A stretch of 64,000 nt of DNA from Achatina immaculata (GCA_009760885.1 CM019691.1:28519314-28583313); one strand, 5' to 3'. Positions 41,168 through 56,100 are shown, counted from the stretch's first letter. Numbers and translations: made by a program. Notes: generated from the sequence alone by a model not told the origin.

Positions 41168-44100
41168 CTGTTGGTTTAAATTATATTTTTCTTAAGTTAA
41201 GCCTTTCCCTTAAAACATTAAACATGAAAACAAACAATTCTGTTACAATGCGGTCATGAACTGCTAGACCTGTTAATAAAAAATGAAATCAGAACTTGCA
41301 ATGTTTACTTTCATAACTTATTTTGTCGAGCGTTAAAAAAAACAAACAAAAACATGAGAAATTAAGAAAAATTCATTATTTCTGCACAGTGCTAAAGGCT
41401 TTTCTGCTTTTCATAAAGATACAAATCATTTCACCACTCTAGCAGGAATGTAAAACTTGACATCATTGTCTCAGATGTATGAGCTGATAGTGAGGAATTA
41501 TCACAAGGACTGAGCAGTATTCACACGTGTGAGAGGAATCTTCAGTCAAAACTGGCACACTTAGCTGCTGTATGCTGAGGAGGAGATCGGACCACCTATG
41601 GACATGTCCGGAGTGCAGTCATGATGATCCATCTACAACATAACATGACATAACAAATCAAAATTTTTATTTCTACTTACTCACAATTTGTGTACTGTTT
41701 CATTTACATGAAACTAATTTTATGTTTTTTTTTCCACCATTAACACAATGAGATATGTAAGTAAAAGTGTCTTGCTTTAAAGTCAGGTATTCTTTATTTT
41801 CAGAGATATTTTCCTTAGCAAAACTGTTAGGTACCCATTTTTACAACTGGGCCAACTAGAGTATGGTGCTGCAGTAAGTAGCTATTTTAACAGCTGAATC
41901 AATGAGGACAAGATTCAGCCAGCAAGCTGACTGTCAACTCACCTGCCTTACCTTGTGAAGCCAGCTCAGAATTCACTGCTCTGCTCCTGCTCCTGAAGAA
42001 TGAGCAGGAAAATGAGAAGCTCTGGGTGAGCTACTGCAAAAGTGTTCATTGCAAAACTGACAACTACTTCAGAACAACAACAATAACAGCAACAACAACA
42101 AATTGTGCACACTTACTAGCATAGGTGGCGCTCTGAACATGTAGCAGAATGGGTAATGCAGCAGGTTTAGAATGGAAGCAGCATAGATGTCAGCATATCT
42201 TCTCACTTGAGATGCAAAGAATGTTTGCCTGGAACCTACAGTCAGCCAAAATCAAGAAAATTAATGTGATGATATTTTAAAACAATAGGTCCTTAACCAT
42301 TTACCACAGTATAGAAACTAATCCCCATAGCATTACATTTTCTTTTTGAAAACCATCCTAGCCTTGCAGTTTTTGACAACTGTGTATATAATGCTGAAAT
42401 CGGCTTCTCATATCCAATAATAGCATACAGAAAGAATGATTATTTTAACAGCAGTTTACATCTATCAAATACCAATGACTGATAAACACCAAAATGTTAA
42501 TTAATGGAAATAATGAAGCATCTGTGACTGTTTTCTTCACTTGCCTCTTTTAGACAGGCTCTTTAGAGTTAGTTAGCACTTCAAAATTGGTTACTTTATT
42601 TTATTTATCACTTATTACAACTGAAAATCTACTTACCACTTCTAAACAGGCTCCCTAGCATTCCATAGGACATATCCAGTTCATGAACAACAGACTGTAG
42701 CAAAAATAAAACAGCAGGTGATGAAAGCTAGATATCTAATTATCTTTTCTAACGTTATATTCTATAAAGTTTCATCATGATTAGCCCCTTTACTCCCAAT
42801 GGAACATAAAAGCATCAACAAAGGTTCTCCAGCCAATCCTGTCCTGAGCAAGTCGTGATACCTCAAACCATGTCTTTCTGGCTTCCTTTAGTTCTTCCTG
42901 TATTGTGTATCTCCATGTCCCCAATGGTCTTCCCCTCTTTCTTTTCCCTTGAAGTGTCCACGTCAAGGTGGTACAGGGGTGTCTAGTTTTTTTCCATTCA
43001 TAGTGAACAGCCATTTCTATCTTCATCTTTTGACCTCCCATAAACTTTTGAACACTGAAGAAGACAAAACCATCTAAGTAGTTATTTAGGAACGATTATC
43101 ATCCACGCACTCCGGACACATCCATAGGTGCTCCAATCTCTTCTTCAATAATTCCTTCAGTATACAGTAACTGATGATGCCTGTTCTTTTGTTGATTGAC
43201 CATAACTCTGGAGCTCTTGATGAATCACTCATTTTTCACCACCCCACATTTCATCCCCAACTTCTTCACTCTTAACAATGACACTGATTCACAGTTGACA
43301 GTGAAGTACTTTGTTCAACCAGCTTCTCTTATAGCATGAATGATGTCTGCTCTGCTTGATCCTTTTCCTCCATTACAGCTGAGCCAGCCATCTGTCTTTG
43401 GCAAAAATTTGTAATGGATCTATTCAAATATTTAAATACATACAATTCAAACTAGAAATAAAGTGTATGTACACTTGACACACAAACAGAAAGATGTAGT
43501 AATCAGAGCTTTGAAATGAAAAGCCTAAACTAAAACGATGATGATGATGATATTGCTGTCATTTACAGAATATTTACTGGTTCCTTAGCGTGTAAAAAAG
43601 TTTTCCAATTAGAGTCTGCCTTGAAGTTTGGTGGCTGGGTTTTTAATTTCAGCTCTAGACAGAATACCCCCCCCCCCACTCAAATCTTACTATGATATGA
43701 ACACATGTTGCCTGATGCTGGCATTCAAGGAACACAGTCACATAGTGATTTTTTTTTACCCCAAGAAACCAAATATTTCTGCATGAGCCATCCAGCAGTA
43801 ATAATTTCAAAACCATTGAATTTAAAAATAAAAAAAAGACAAAGAGAAAGTGTAATCATACAAACACTTCCAGCCTCAATACTTCTGTTCCCTAAAACAA
43901 GTGTCAGGCACTCATCTTCAACTGGCGACAGGGCCAGGCTAAAACTGAATTCTTCATCTTATTAAACCAGTGCCCTAGGAGCAATGGTGACTCTTCTAGT
44001 GTGACAGAATGGCTATGAGCCCTGGCAAACCAGAGCTGACCAAGACCCTGTCCCATCTTTTTTGTTCGTGCTTTCGTAACATGCTCAGCCAGACTATCGA

Positions 44101-47100
44101 GGGAGGCTTTCCACATGATGATGTGGTATGTCGAGTAACTTGGTTTCTGGTCCGCTGAGGTCTTGTAGCTAGGTACCATAATCTACTACCAATCTGACAC
44201 CATGCATGTGTTTCACCATCTTCACAGCACTGACTGTTAAGAACATCCTGCTAATGGTTCCTGGGAGATCAAACAACAACAGACATGTACTCCACATGCT
44301 GCACTAGCATCCTTCTCTAAGACGTATGAAAGTTCTGATAATTATGGTAGTACTTATCCATCTTACCCTGAGTGAATGGCTGATGTGAGATGTGTCAGGT
44401 CTCTGATTTGTGCTACTGTCCAGATGTCTAGTGAAGAAAAATACAGGAAAAAGCTCAAGTAATGAGAAAACCACAGTAAACATTTTAATATAATCAGCAT
44501 TTTGAAACACTGATGCTTTGTGCACAGTAAATGATGGCCTCATGCCTTAACTCTTCTCCTGTGGGAGGAAAAACACGGACGTGTCAGTGTGTGCGGGAGT
44601 AAAAATGCGGGTCTTGACTGTAAGGGGGTATAGTTGTAAAATGGAATGGAAAACAATATTTCCATGTACTTCCATATACGTAATATGTGTCAAAGTATAG
44701 CTAAATGAATGAAAATTTCATAAATGCAGAGTTTTTTAGGAAAAAAGAAGTAATGTGATGTTTTTAGACACTGACTGTGGCCAGCTCACCATCGGCTAGG
44801 TCTAGATTCGCGCTACCTACCATCTAAAATGTGTAGATCTACTTGTCGATCTCGTATTGTGAATCCGTATTGCATTCTCGCTGAATGAATGTCTGAACTA
44901 ACCTCCTAACTACTCCTAACTACTTCTCCAGTCATCTAAATATGTATAGATCTACTTAGAAAACATTCAAGAGCAGCGGGGTGGCCATAGGCTATGTCCA
45001 TACCCCTATCTACATCGTCAAAAATTGAAAAATTTCCATGCTTCGCGTCCTTGTTCTCGCTCGGCATCGCTCGTAACTAGGCACGCATTCTCCATTTTGA
45101 AAGTGTCACCGGAATCGCGGACGAAATATGTACAATCTAAATGTTACACCACTTGTTTTAATGAAACAAACAATGTCGAATTTTTGACCATACACACGCT
45201 TGGGACAACCGGAAATGTCAAAAATTCGACCATACGCATGGAAAGAGTTAAGAAAGTTGTGATAATTTTTCCCCACACATGAGAGTGTCATAATGCATTA
45301 GATGTGCCAGGTCTCTGATCTGTGCTACTGTCCTGATGCCTAGTTAAGTCTAGTTAAGCTCAAGTGATGAGGAAGAACATAGGTAAACATTTGACTGTAA
45401 CCAGTATTTTTGAAACACTGAGGGTCTATGTACAGTAAAGGATGGCCTTGTGTCTTAACGGAATTGTTATTTTTTTCCCACACACGAGATGTTATAATGC
45501 ACAAGACAGTTGGGCACTAAGTGGGCGGTGTCCAGTTACTTCTTCTTCTACTTCACTTGCCTCTAAACACACACATTATCACCCTAGTGTGCTGCTGAGT
45601 GTCCTCCTGTACTTCTCTCCGAGTTAAGACTGCTCATATGATGGAGGTACTGAGAGCAACAGAGGGCTTGTGCCTTCATTCAATGGTGTGGTCATCATGG
45701 CATGATGTGAAGTATCATGTTTAGCTGCATTACATTTGATGCTTAATATTTCATCCACCGTCTCAATAAGTTGTTGCTCTGATTAAGTAATATTAAAAGG
45801 ATATTCTTACAGAACATGTAAGAGGGCCTTAAAGAAAGCGAGCATACGGAAATATAGTTCAGTTTTATATGAATCACCCTGCATTACTTCATTAATGTTA
45901 GAAATAAATCTGTAACAGGAGAATAAACTGAAAAAAAATGCAAAAAAGAGATGTCAAATGTATATGATTAAAAATCAAAGCTGTGTAATATCTGTCAAGT
46001 ATGAGGGGTGTTCAGAAAGTAATGCACCACATAATTTTTTTCAGGAGCTGTTTATTCAAAAAGCATGAAATTTATAAACAATACAAATGGATATGTCATG
46101 TAAACATCAGTATTATTCAACATAATCCCCATCAACTTGTACAGCTTTATGCCAATGCAAAACAAGTGCATGTATTCCTAGCCTGTACCAGATTTTCTCT
46201 TGATTATGTAGCCATTTCTTCACTGCATGAATCACTCTTTTGTCATCTTCAAATCTTACCCCTCGGAGTGCATCTTTAATGGACCAAATAGATGGAAATC
46301 AGAGGGTGCCAAATTGGAACTATAGGGTGGATGGGGTAGTACAGTCCAACCCAGTTTGATGATTGCTTCCTATGTTGCCAGACTTGTGTGAGGGCATGCG
46401 CTGTCATGAAGGAGAACCAGGTCTGCTAGATTCTTTTGCAGCTGAACTCTGTGAAAACACTGACTGAGTTTTTTTTTCAATGTCTTAATGTAAGCTTTAT
46501 TATTCTGATAAAAATAATGAACCCGACATGGAGACAGTTGGAAAGAGTGGCCCAGGACCGAACTGCCTGGCGAGCTCTTGTTGGTGGCCTATGCTCCATG
46601 AGGGGTCAGAGGCATAGATAGATAGAATGTAAGCTTGCGAATTGATTGTCTCTCCTCTTGGCATAACATCCACAAGAACCACACCTTCAATGTCCCAAAA
46701 CACAGTGATCATGACCTTTCCAGCTGAAGGAGCTGTCTTGAATTTCTTTCTTCTTGATGATTGCAGATGACGCTACTCCACTGACTGTCTTTTTGCATCA
46801 GGTTAAAAATAATGTGCCAAGGTTTCATCACCTGTTATGATCTTAGCCAAAAAGTTCTCTCCCTCAGCACTGAAATGCTCCAATAATTCAGAAGAAATTG
46901 CTTTCCTATGCAATCGATGGTAATTTGTGACACTTCGAGGAACCCATCTTGCGTAAGCCTTAGAAAATCCAAGAGCTTTTATAACTGCATTTGCACTACC
47001 ATTGCTGACTGATAGCTGTAAGACGAATTGTTGAGTGGTGATGCACATATCAGTAAGAATAACGCTCTCTGCACATTTCAACATTTCAGCCTTGGTGGCT

Positions 47101-50100
47101 GTGGCAGGATGTCCACAGCGCGGTCAATCATGCAACTCTGAACCCAGCGACTGACTGTACTCCTGTCGACTGCAAAACTTCCATACACATCACACAGATG
47201 CTTGTGAATGTTCACAACAGTTTCCTTCTCTGCAACGAGAAATTCTATCACAATTTGCTGCTATACCGCAAGCTGCTAACACGCTCCATTTCAACGTTTA
47301 TTGCAGCAATATTCTTTGGCCGGTTGTGGTGTAATTTGGTTCACATAACTGGCACATGCCATATTTAAAGTGTGCAAAATTTCAGGCTTCTATCTTCATT
47401 ATTAGCTGAAAAAAACTATGTGGTGCATTATTTTCTGAACGCCACTTGTAATATTAGACAGTTACTGACAAAAGACAAATGTATGCAGGAGAAATAAACA
47501 AAAAGTATACAGAAAGGGAGAGAGAGATCACAAGAAAAAGAAAAACTGAAGACAGCACAAAGGCAGCCTCTGATCAAACTGGTGCACTTTCATCAGAACA
47601 GTACAGCTCAGTGATTACCAAAGTGACCAGTATTTCTTTCCCCACCCTACAAAAGTGTGCGAAGATCCTAGGTGTGGTGAGGGGGAAAAGGCAGCATCAA
47701 GGGGAAGCAGAACCTTCTGAGTGAGAAAAAAAAAAAAAACACCAAAAAAATTATGGCAGTACTAGGAACATGGGCTGGAATGCACGGGGCAGGCAGTCTA
47801 ACAAAGTGTGGGAACCACTGATCTAGCATGACATATTGGTGAAACTGGCCTTAAACTAGGGGACTGCATACAGAAACATCTATACAATATACCCAGCATG
47901 CTTCGAAACCTGTCCCTAATCATTTTAATGGCCCCAACCATAGAGGTAAATCTGATTTTCTGGTAATGGCCATCAAACGATGTCACGCTGATGACAAAAA
48001 CCGCGTAGCACTTGAGAACCGCTACATTCAGGATTATGGGACACTGGAACCACATGGTTTGAACTCATTATTTAGCTACACATAATCTTCCATAATCATA
48101 CTCATTCTCATTTGTTGCACTTTGTTTAGACTCCTCATGCACCATCACATTGCTACTCCTCTACCACAACCATAATCATTCATTTCACCTTCTCCTATAT
48201 AGACTACCATCCTTTCCCTTCCATCGCCAACTATCTAACATTACAATTCCCTATCTATTCACGACTATGTAATACTGTTTTTCCCTCCCTTAAGAGCATA
48301 GTCCATGGTTACTGACTCTCTGATCATACTTGTTCTTTGTAGAATTCTCTGCTCTTTCTCTGTGCATCCCTTTCTCTCAACATTTCTTACACTTAATCAT
48401 GCACTATTTTACACTTTTCAGAACATATGCGCCATCACCCTGGTAACAGCCACTTCTTGTTCACGTTGATTGTGCAAACCAAGAATTATTTGAAAGCCGT
48501 CTAAAATATTCAGATAAGTTTTGTTCTAATTATATTTCTTGATTAATTTTTTTCATTTTTTGTTGTTAGTTCATTAACATAGTTTTATGTGATCCTATAC
48601 TTTGTCTCCTCTCTCTTGATTCTTCTACGAAGTTATTTTCACTGCGACAAACACTTTTGTACGCCTTAACTCTCTTTTGTTCTTCCAGTACACCTATACT
48701 TTATCTCCTCTCTCCAATTCTTCGTCCTGAGTGTGTTTGTATGATTAAGGCTCACGCCGAAACGTCACGACCTTGCATTCATTAAATAATAAAGCTGTTC
48801 CTACTTTTTTCCTAGTTTATAGCTTGATATAGTACCTTCACTCTTAAGTTCTACTATGCTAAGTTATTACACTTTTTTTCCTTACAATTACCCCCTATTT
48901 AACATTGCCACTAAGAAAACTTACATTTAAAAAACCATTAAAATTTTCAAGCCCATTCTTCAACAGTCACTTTCTGAATAGGCAATGTCGGTTAATCTAA
49001 TCTGTCTGTCTCCTGATTATCACAAACAGGTCAGTCTGTACTATATTTTTTGTACTAAGAGAACTTTACTGCACATTTTTTGTTCACTACTGCACATTTT
49101 TTGTTCACTATCTTTTCATTCCATGATCACTGATATGCCCGTATGCTATTTTTAATTCAACTTCAGCTGAATTAATGGAAAAGACTGTGTGAGAACAGTT
49201 CTTGTATACAGAGTAAAAATGTGGGAAAACTTACATGAAACAGAAATCATGCTCAGAAGTTCTGAGGGCGGAAAACAGAAAAATACCGTGAATAAAATGA
49301 GAAGTTACTTACACCAAGCAAGAACAGTGATGGATTGATTATATACTGTGCATTAATAAATTTTAAAAAATAAAAATAAAGGAACATGTGATCCAGGCAA
49401 GTTATAGACTTGATTCTGATAGAAGAGTAAGGACAGGAGGGACTCAAAAAGTAACTGGAAACAAACCTTTCACATGACACTGTAATGTGCATGAAAAAGA
49501 CGATGTGGAAACAAGAACAGACCCAGTTAAAAAAAAAAAAGCTTTGTCTTTACTGGTTTTTTTTTTTTCATATTCGGGCATGATGAGAACTGGTAGTGAT
49601 GATGATGAATTTAACTAAGCTGCTGCCTTAGTGACTGGAAAATGTATATATTTCTTTCCATCTTGTATGGATGAAGGGAACTTAATTCTGTAAACCAACG
49701 GCGATACTTCAGCCAGACCTTAAACCCTGTGCTTTCATGCAAATTAATAGAGATTGCTAGAACAGCAATCTGAGATCAATCTTAAGACTCTGAATTCCAA
49801 ATTAAAGGGTACTTTCATATAAACAGAGCATAACAATTTACTGATTACAACTGTAAAGTCATGCTACTTAGAGAGCTGGTGTTAATTCATTGAAGCTGCA
49901 ATGGTTTACAGAAAAAGGAAACATTTATCCAATCTATCTTTTGTAGAAATTTAAATTGCGGAGTTCAAACAGAACATAAAAACCACCTAAAAAAGGGATG
50001 TTCAGCAATCCAAAAAAAAAAGAAGACAAAACTGCAAAAAGAGAAGGTGTATAATGAAGGAATCTTGTGAAAAATGTACCTGTATATATCAGAAAGAGCA

Positions 50101-53100
50101 ATTTCAATCCTTGTGAGGTTATCAAAGAGTTGCCTCTTCTCAGTCCACACCTGAAGTTCTGTGGTCAATTCTGGGATGATAAGAAATGTTCTCCAGCTTC
50201 TTATTTTCTTGGACTTGAGGATGTCACCAAAAATGTGATCTCCCACGTACAGGACATCACTGCCTTTAGCCCCCAGAAGTCGGGACACAACTTCACATGA
50301 TCCTGAGAAATGTTACACGTCAATACAAATCAATTTTTATAAAAACTGTTCCAGAAAATAAAACAGTGTTAACACATGAAAGAAATTCACATCTATTTCA
50401 CTGCAAGGTGAAGTGTCTTTGATAACGGATAAAGAAATTTTGAGGACTGCTGTGAGCAACAGCAAAAGCACTTTGTAAGGATAATTTCGAAAATCCCTTT
50501 GACGGTAAACGTGACTACTGAAAAGCATATGACAGGCCAATTGTACATTATTAAAAGATAGATCATATTACATATTCTGCAGAAGTGCCCAACACATGAG
50601 GTGCAGAGAAAACTGATGTGGTCAACATTTATATCGGTTCAAGAGAAGCTTTATGGAGATGTACACCACTCCAGCGGACCATCAATTACTTTAGAAGTAT
50701 ACAAGTTGATGTCTGAGAATGATTGAAGAAGATTACAAGATAAACTGCATATATCTTGATTTTTAAAACAAAGGAAATAGAAGCAGAAATATCCATATGC
50801 AAGATATTAAACAAGAACAGATGATCGTTGACAAGCCATGTTCTGAACTCTACATGGGGGGAAAAAATGGCAAGGTGAATCCTAACATCACAAGAGACTA
50901 ACAATTCTATTAGAACTTTGAAGTGCAAAAAAAAAAAAAAAAACCAGATGAGAATTACAGTGGCAAGCCACAGGATAAGGATGGTGACTGCAGTTGGAAA
51001 CAAAAAAACAAAACAAGCAAAACAATGACAAAAGAGTAACTAACCTTAAAAAAAGAATGGATGTAGCATTTAAAATTGTCACATAACAGGATATGAAACA
51101 ATAGCTTAGAAATTCTCCACTCTCACCTCCCGAGTAAATTTCTCCACTTTTGATGGGGCCCAAATGTCGACCAAGGCTTAAAGACCCAGTAACCTGTAAA
51201 GAGTCATATGTACAACATTCATCTAAACAAAATTTCTGAAACAGTTCTTGAAATCGTAAGTCTAAAACAATTCTTTCTTATGCAGTTAAGGCTGTTGAAA
51301 AATGCTTACGTCTGAATTTAAATGACCTTTAGTGACTAAAAGTGCAGGATTTGAAGACAATATATGGGTTCAACATCCCTTATCCGAAAATCCCAAACCT
51401 GGAATGCTCCGAAATCTGGAAACTTTTGAACTCTGACATGACACAAGTAGAAAATTCCACACTTAATCTCATGTGAGGTGTGAGGACTGCAGTCAAAACA
51501 CAAAAACACAACAGACAGTTTATTTTTAGCATGCCTAAATATTCAATCACATACATGTGCTATGGTCTGCCAAGGGAAGAGTGAATAAATGTACAAATCT
51601 AAGAAAATGCCTTTTTATTTAGTGCATATAAATTCATAAATAAAACATGGAAGTATATACATGAAAGACGAGCAGCCAAATTAAACATGTTGAATGCAAA
51701 AGCAGATCATGAAAGAGATTCGTCAAAAGCAAAATACAAAGACATAGACAGGAAAGTAAAAAGTTCAGCTAGAAGGGATAAAAGAGAATACATAGACAAT
51801 ATGGCGAAAGAGGCAGAAAAAGCAGCAAAAACAGGAGACAGCAAAACTTTATATAACATACAAAAGAGGCTAACAGGTACTATTACATCTAAAGAAAGAC
51901 CAATCCTTAGCAAAACTGGAACACTATTAACATCAAATAAAGACCAAAAGCAAAGATGGGCTGAACACTTCCAAGAAATACTCAATCGACCACACCCAAA
52001 AGAATTGTTAAACCTTGAAACTGACTTACCAGCCCCACAACTAAATGTCAATCTAGATGAAATTAAATTGCATGAAATTGAAGCAGCAGTGAATTTAATG
52101 GCTAACAACAAAGCTGCAGGTGAAGATGAAATAACAGCCGAGATGCTAAAAGCTATCAATAGTGACAACATGAGACAACTACAGAGAATGTTTAACAAGA
52201 TTTGGAAAGAAGAAAAGGTCCCTTCTAATTGGAAGAAGGGAATCATTGTTAAAATACCAAAAAAGGGCAACCTTAGTGACTGTAACAACTGGAGAGGAGT
52301 AACCTTAATATCAGTTGTGTCAAAAGTATTTTGCAAGGTCATTTTGAATAGACTCAAAGATATAGTGGATACTGCAATGAGAGAAGAACAAGCAGGATTT
52401 CGAAAAGGGAGAAGCTGTCTCGACCAGATCTTTACTCTCAGAATAATACTTGAAGAACATATTGAAAAGCAAAAACCATTAATACTGAATTTCATAGATT
52501 TTAAGAAGGCATTTGATAGCATACACAGAGATTCATTATGGAGAATTTTATGTCTATATGGAATACCATCTAAAATTGTCAACATCATTAAGGACTTATA
52601 CAATGGATATGGTTGTGCAGTCAAGACAGAAGAAGGGATGAGTGAATGGTTCCAGATTGAAACAGGCGTGAAACAAGGATGTATACTGTCTCCTTTACTT
52701 TTTGGGATTACAATAGACTTCATAATGACAAAATGCTGCACAGGTAACACAGGTATTGACTGGGTACATGGGACCCAACTAGAAGATCTTGATTTTGCTG
52801 ATGACATAACTCTTATCAGTAATAATGTGAATTCCATGCAAGAAAAAACAGATAGCCTATCTTCACTGGCTAGCAAAATAGGACTTGAAATTAACAAGGA
52901 CAAAACAAAAATAATGAAAATTCCCATCAATCAAAATGGAAAAATACACATTGAAGGGACAGATATTGAAGAAGTCAATCAATTTGCATACCTTGGCAGC
53001 TACATAGACCAGGATGGTGACACTAGAAAGGAAGTTAGGATCAGAATTGCAAAAGCAGCATCAATCTTCAAGAATCTTGAGAACATATGGAATTCAAAAG

Positions 53101-56100
53101 TTATAAGCACAAAACCAAGTTAAGACTATTCAATTCAAATGTAATATCCACCCTCATTTATGCATGTGAAAGCTGGAAAACAACTAAAGAAATAGAAAAG
53201 AAATTAGACTCTTTTGAAAACAAATGCCTAAGGAAAATACTCGGCATCAAGTGGAATGAATTCAAGAACAATGCAGAGATAAGACAGATGACTGAACAAC
53301 AACCAGTCTCACGGGTGATCAGGAAAAGGAGATGGACATATGTTGGTCACTTGATGAGAAGAAATGATCAGAGAATCCCAAAACAAGCTATCAAGTGGAA
53401 CACAACAGGCCGAAGAAAAAGGGGCAGACCGCGTGAAACTCTAAAGAGGACATTATTAAGAGAGGCCAAGTTAACAGGCATAACATCCTTTGATGAGGTT
53501 GAAAGACTCGCCGAAGACAGGAAAAATTGGCGAACTACTTTGCGAGCCCTATGTGACGTCTAACGGCACGGGAAGGATATAAGACATAAGATATAAATTC
53601 AGAGTCTAGAATGATGGTGATGTCACACAACCACAGATCCTCCATGTCAGTGGCTGAGAAACTGACACCTTTGCTTTCTGATGGTTCAACATATACAAAC
53701 TTTGTTTCCTGCACAAAATTATTAAAAATGTATATAATTACCTTCAGTTTATGTGTATAAATGTGTACATGAAGCATACATGAATTCAGTGTTTAAACTT
53801 GGGTCCCATCCCAAAGATGCCTCATTATGTATATGCAAATATTCCCAAATCCAAAATCTAAAAACATTTCTGGTCCCAAGCATTCCAGATAAGAGATGCT
53901 CAACTTCCACTTGGTTTTAGATGAAACTTCTTTCAGTACAATTTTAGACATTAATCATTATCAGCAAAACTCTGTTTTGGGGGGGGGGGGGGAGAAGGAA
54001 ATTACCTTTTCTAGTTTCATTTAGCCCTAAAGCAGTGGTTCTCAAAGTGAGAGTCCAGCCCCCCCTGGGGCTGGTGGGGAAAATCCAGGGATCACTGTCT
54101 AAGAATAATCAAGAAAAAAACACAAACTTACAGTATCAACTCGTCTCAAAATAGTCCCATCCTCAAAGAATAATGGCTTCTCCGCATCAACAACCACACA
54201 GTCCCAATAGCTGGTCCAGTGTCTTTGCCCCTGCTGTAAAAAAAATTTTCTTTTACATATTATTTTTTAAATCTTGTAATATATATTTGTATTATAAAAT
54301 GTTTCATACTTGCATATGACGTGAAGCCACTAAAGAAGTCACTTTTCTAAGAACACTGGGAAAGGCATGGAAAACATGTTTGTTGAAAATAATGATTTCT
54401 GGATGTCAAACTTTCATGCCACAAATATGTGCATATGCCTCTTTCATATGGGCTTAATTTCATCAGGACATTTCAGTGAATTTTTCTGTTATAAAAGACT
54501 GATTCAAACATTATGGTCTGGCTAATTTTTATTTTAAAAGACGAGGAGAATAAGGAAAAACACATTTTATCTGATTTATTCAACCCAAACTTTTAATTAC
54601 GCATAAAACATTTGAACAAAATTCTCACAAGACCAATGAATCTACTTATCAGTGGGTGATAAATAAGGCAACAGAAGCTATTCTCTGAAAGTAATGAACC
54701 AAAAAAACCCCACAATTTCTTACCGTTTCTGGGAAATCCAACAAGTATTCCATTATTTTCTGGAGAAAAAAAAAAGTCACTGTAAGAAACAATTTTATTG
54801 GCTGGCAAAATGCTCTCAAACAAACTGGCACATGGTATCAGCATAAGCTATATTTTGTGTAAAAATCTTTTATTTATAGAATATATTAATTTTAAAAATC
54901 TTTAAACACTTCATGACAGCTGTATGTTTTATTCCTTTAGTTATGGAAAGTGTTTAGAAAAATGAACTAATTTAGAAAACCACCCCACTTTCCAAAATAT
55001 CAAATTTACTCAATCTTAATCTGTTATTGAATCCATAGCTGGAATAGTATATGGAAAAAAAAATCCCACTAAACTATAAAAAGAGAAATGTTGAGAGTGA
55101 AATTATTAATGTACGTTTAAAATAACACACAAAACAATAAATGAGTGATGGTTACATTACATAGAAAAAAAAACTAGTGCAGAATTACAGGAACATTATT
55201 TTCTTTGTATCCAGAAACACATATATAATTTTAATGTATAGGTTATAGCTCTTTAATATGGTTCACTCGGAAGCTCACACTTGTGAGACTGAGTGTAGGT
55301 TATAGCTCTTTAATCTGGTTCACTTGGAAGCTCACACTTGTGAGACTGAGTGTAGGTTATAGCTCTTTAATATGGTTCACTTGGAAGCTCACACTTGTGA
55401 GACTGAATCAAAATGTATTGACAGTATACACAGTATTAGAACTTAAATGCTACTCTGTCATGAGGAGTCCATGTGTGTGGCCTAACATAAATGTTATTAG
55501 GAATTCATGTGTGCTGCCTAATATGAATGCCCAAAGGAATCCATGTAAGCAGCTTAATATAAACGTCCTGAGGAATCCATTTGTGTGGGTTTACATAAAT
55601 GCCATGATGAATACATGTGTGAGGGCTAATATAAATGCCATGATGAACCCATATGTGAGGGCTAATATAAATGTTATGGGGAATTCATGTGTGAGGGCTA
55701 ATATAAATGTCACGATGAATCCATGTGTAAAGGCTAATATAAATGTCATGGGGAATTCATGTGTGAGGGCTAATATAAATGTCATGATGAATCCATGTGA
55801 GAGAGCTAATATGTCTTGATGAACCCATATGTGAGGGCTAATATAATGTCATGATGAATCCATGTGAGAGGGCTAATATAAATGTCATGATGAACCCATA
55901 TGTGAGGGCTAATATAAATATTATGGGGAATTCATGTGTGAGGGCTAATATAAATGTCATGATGAATCCATGTGTAAGGGCTAATGTAAACGTCATGAGG
56001 AATTCATGTGTGAGGGCTAATATACATGTCATGATGAATCCATGTGAGAGGGCTAACATATATGTCATGAGGAATTCATGTGTGAGGGCTAATATAAACG

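Noticed and set aside
51707..52930. Minus-strand 407-codon open frame
   Set aside because: It is the antisense of the intact RT frame; its composition is a complement artefact.
53535..53777. Minus-strand open frame with [20 protein letters not shown] as an NT5C2 exon
   Set aside because: Exon 54132-54233 joins 51127-51193 in phase and matches the family without it. The sequence belongs to the Tigger-like element.
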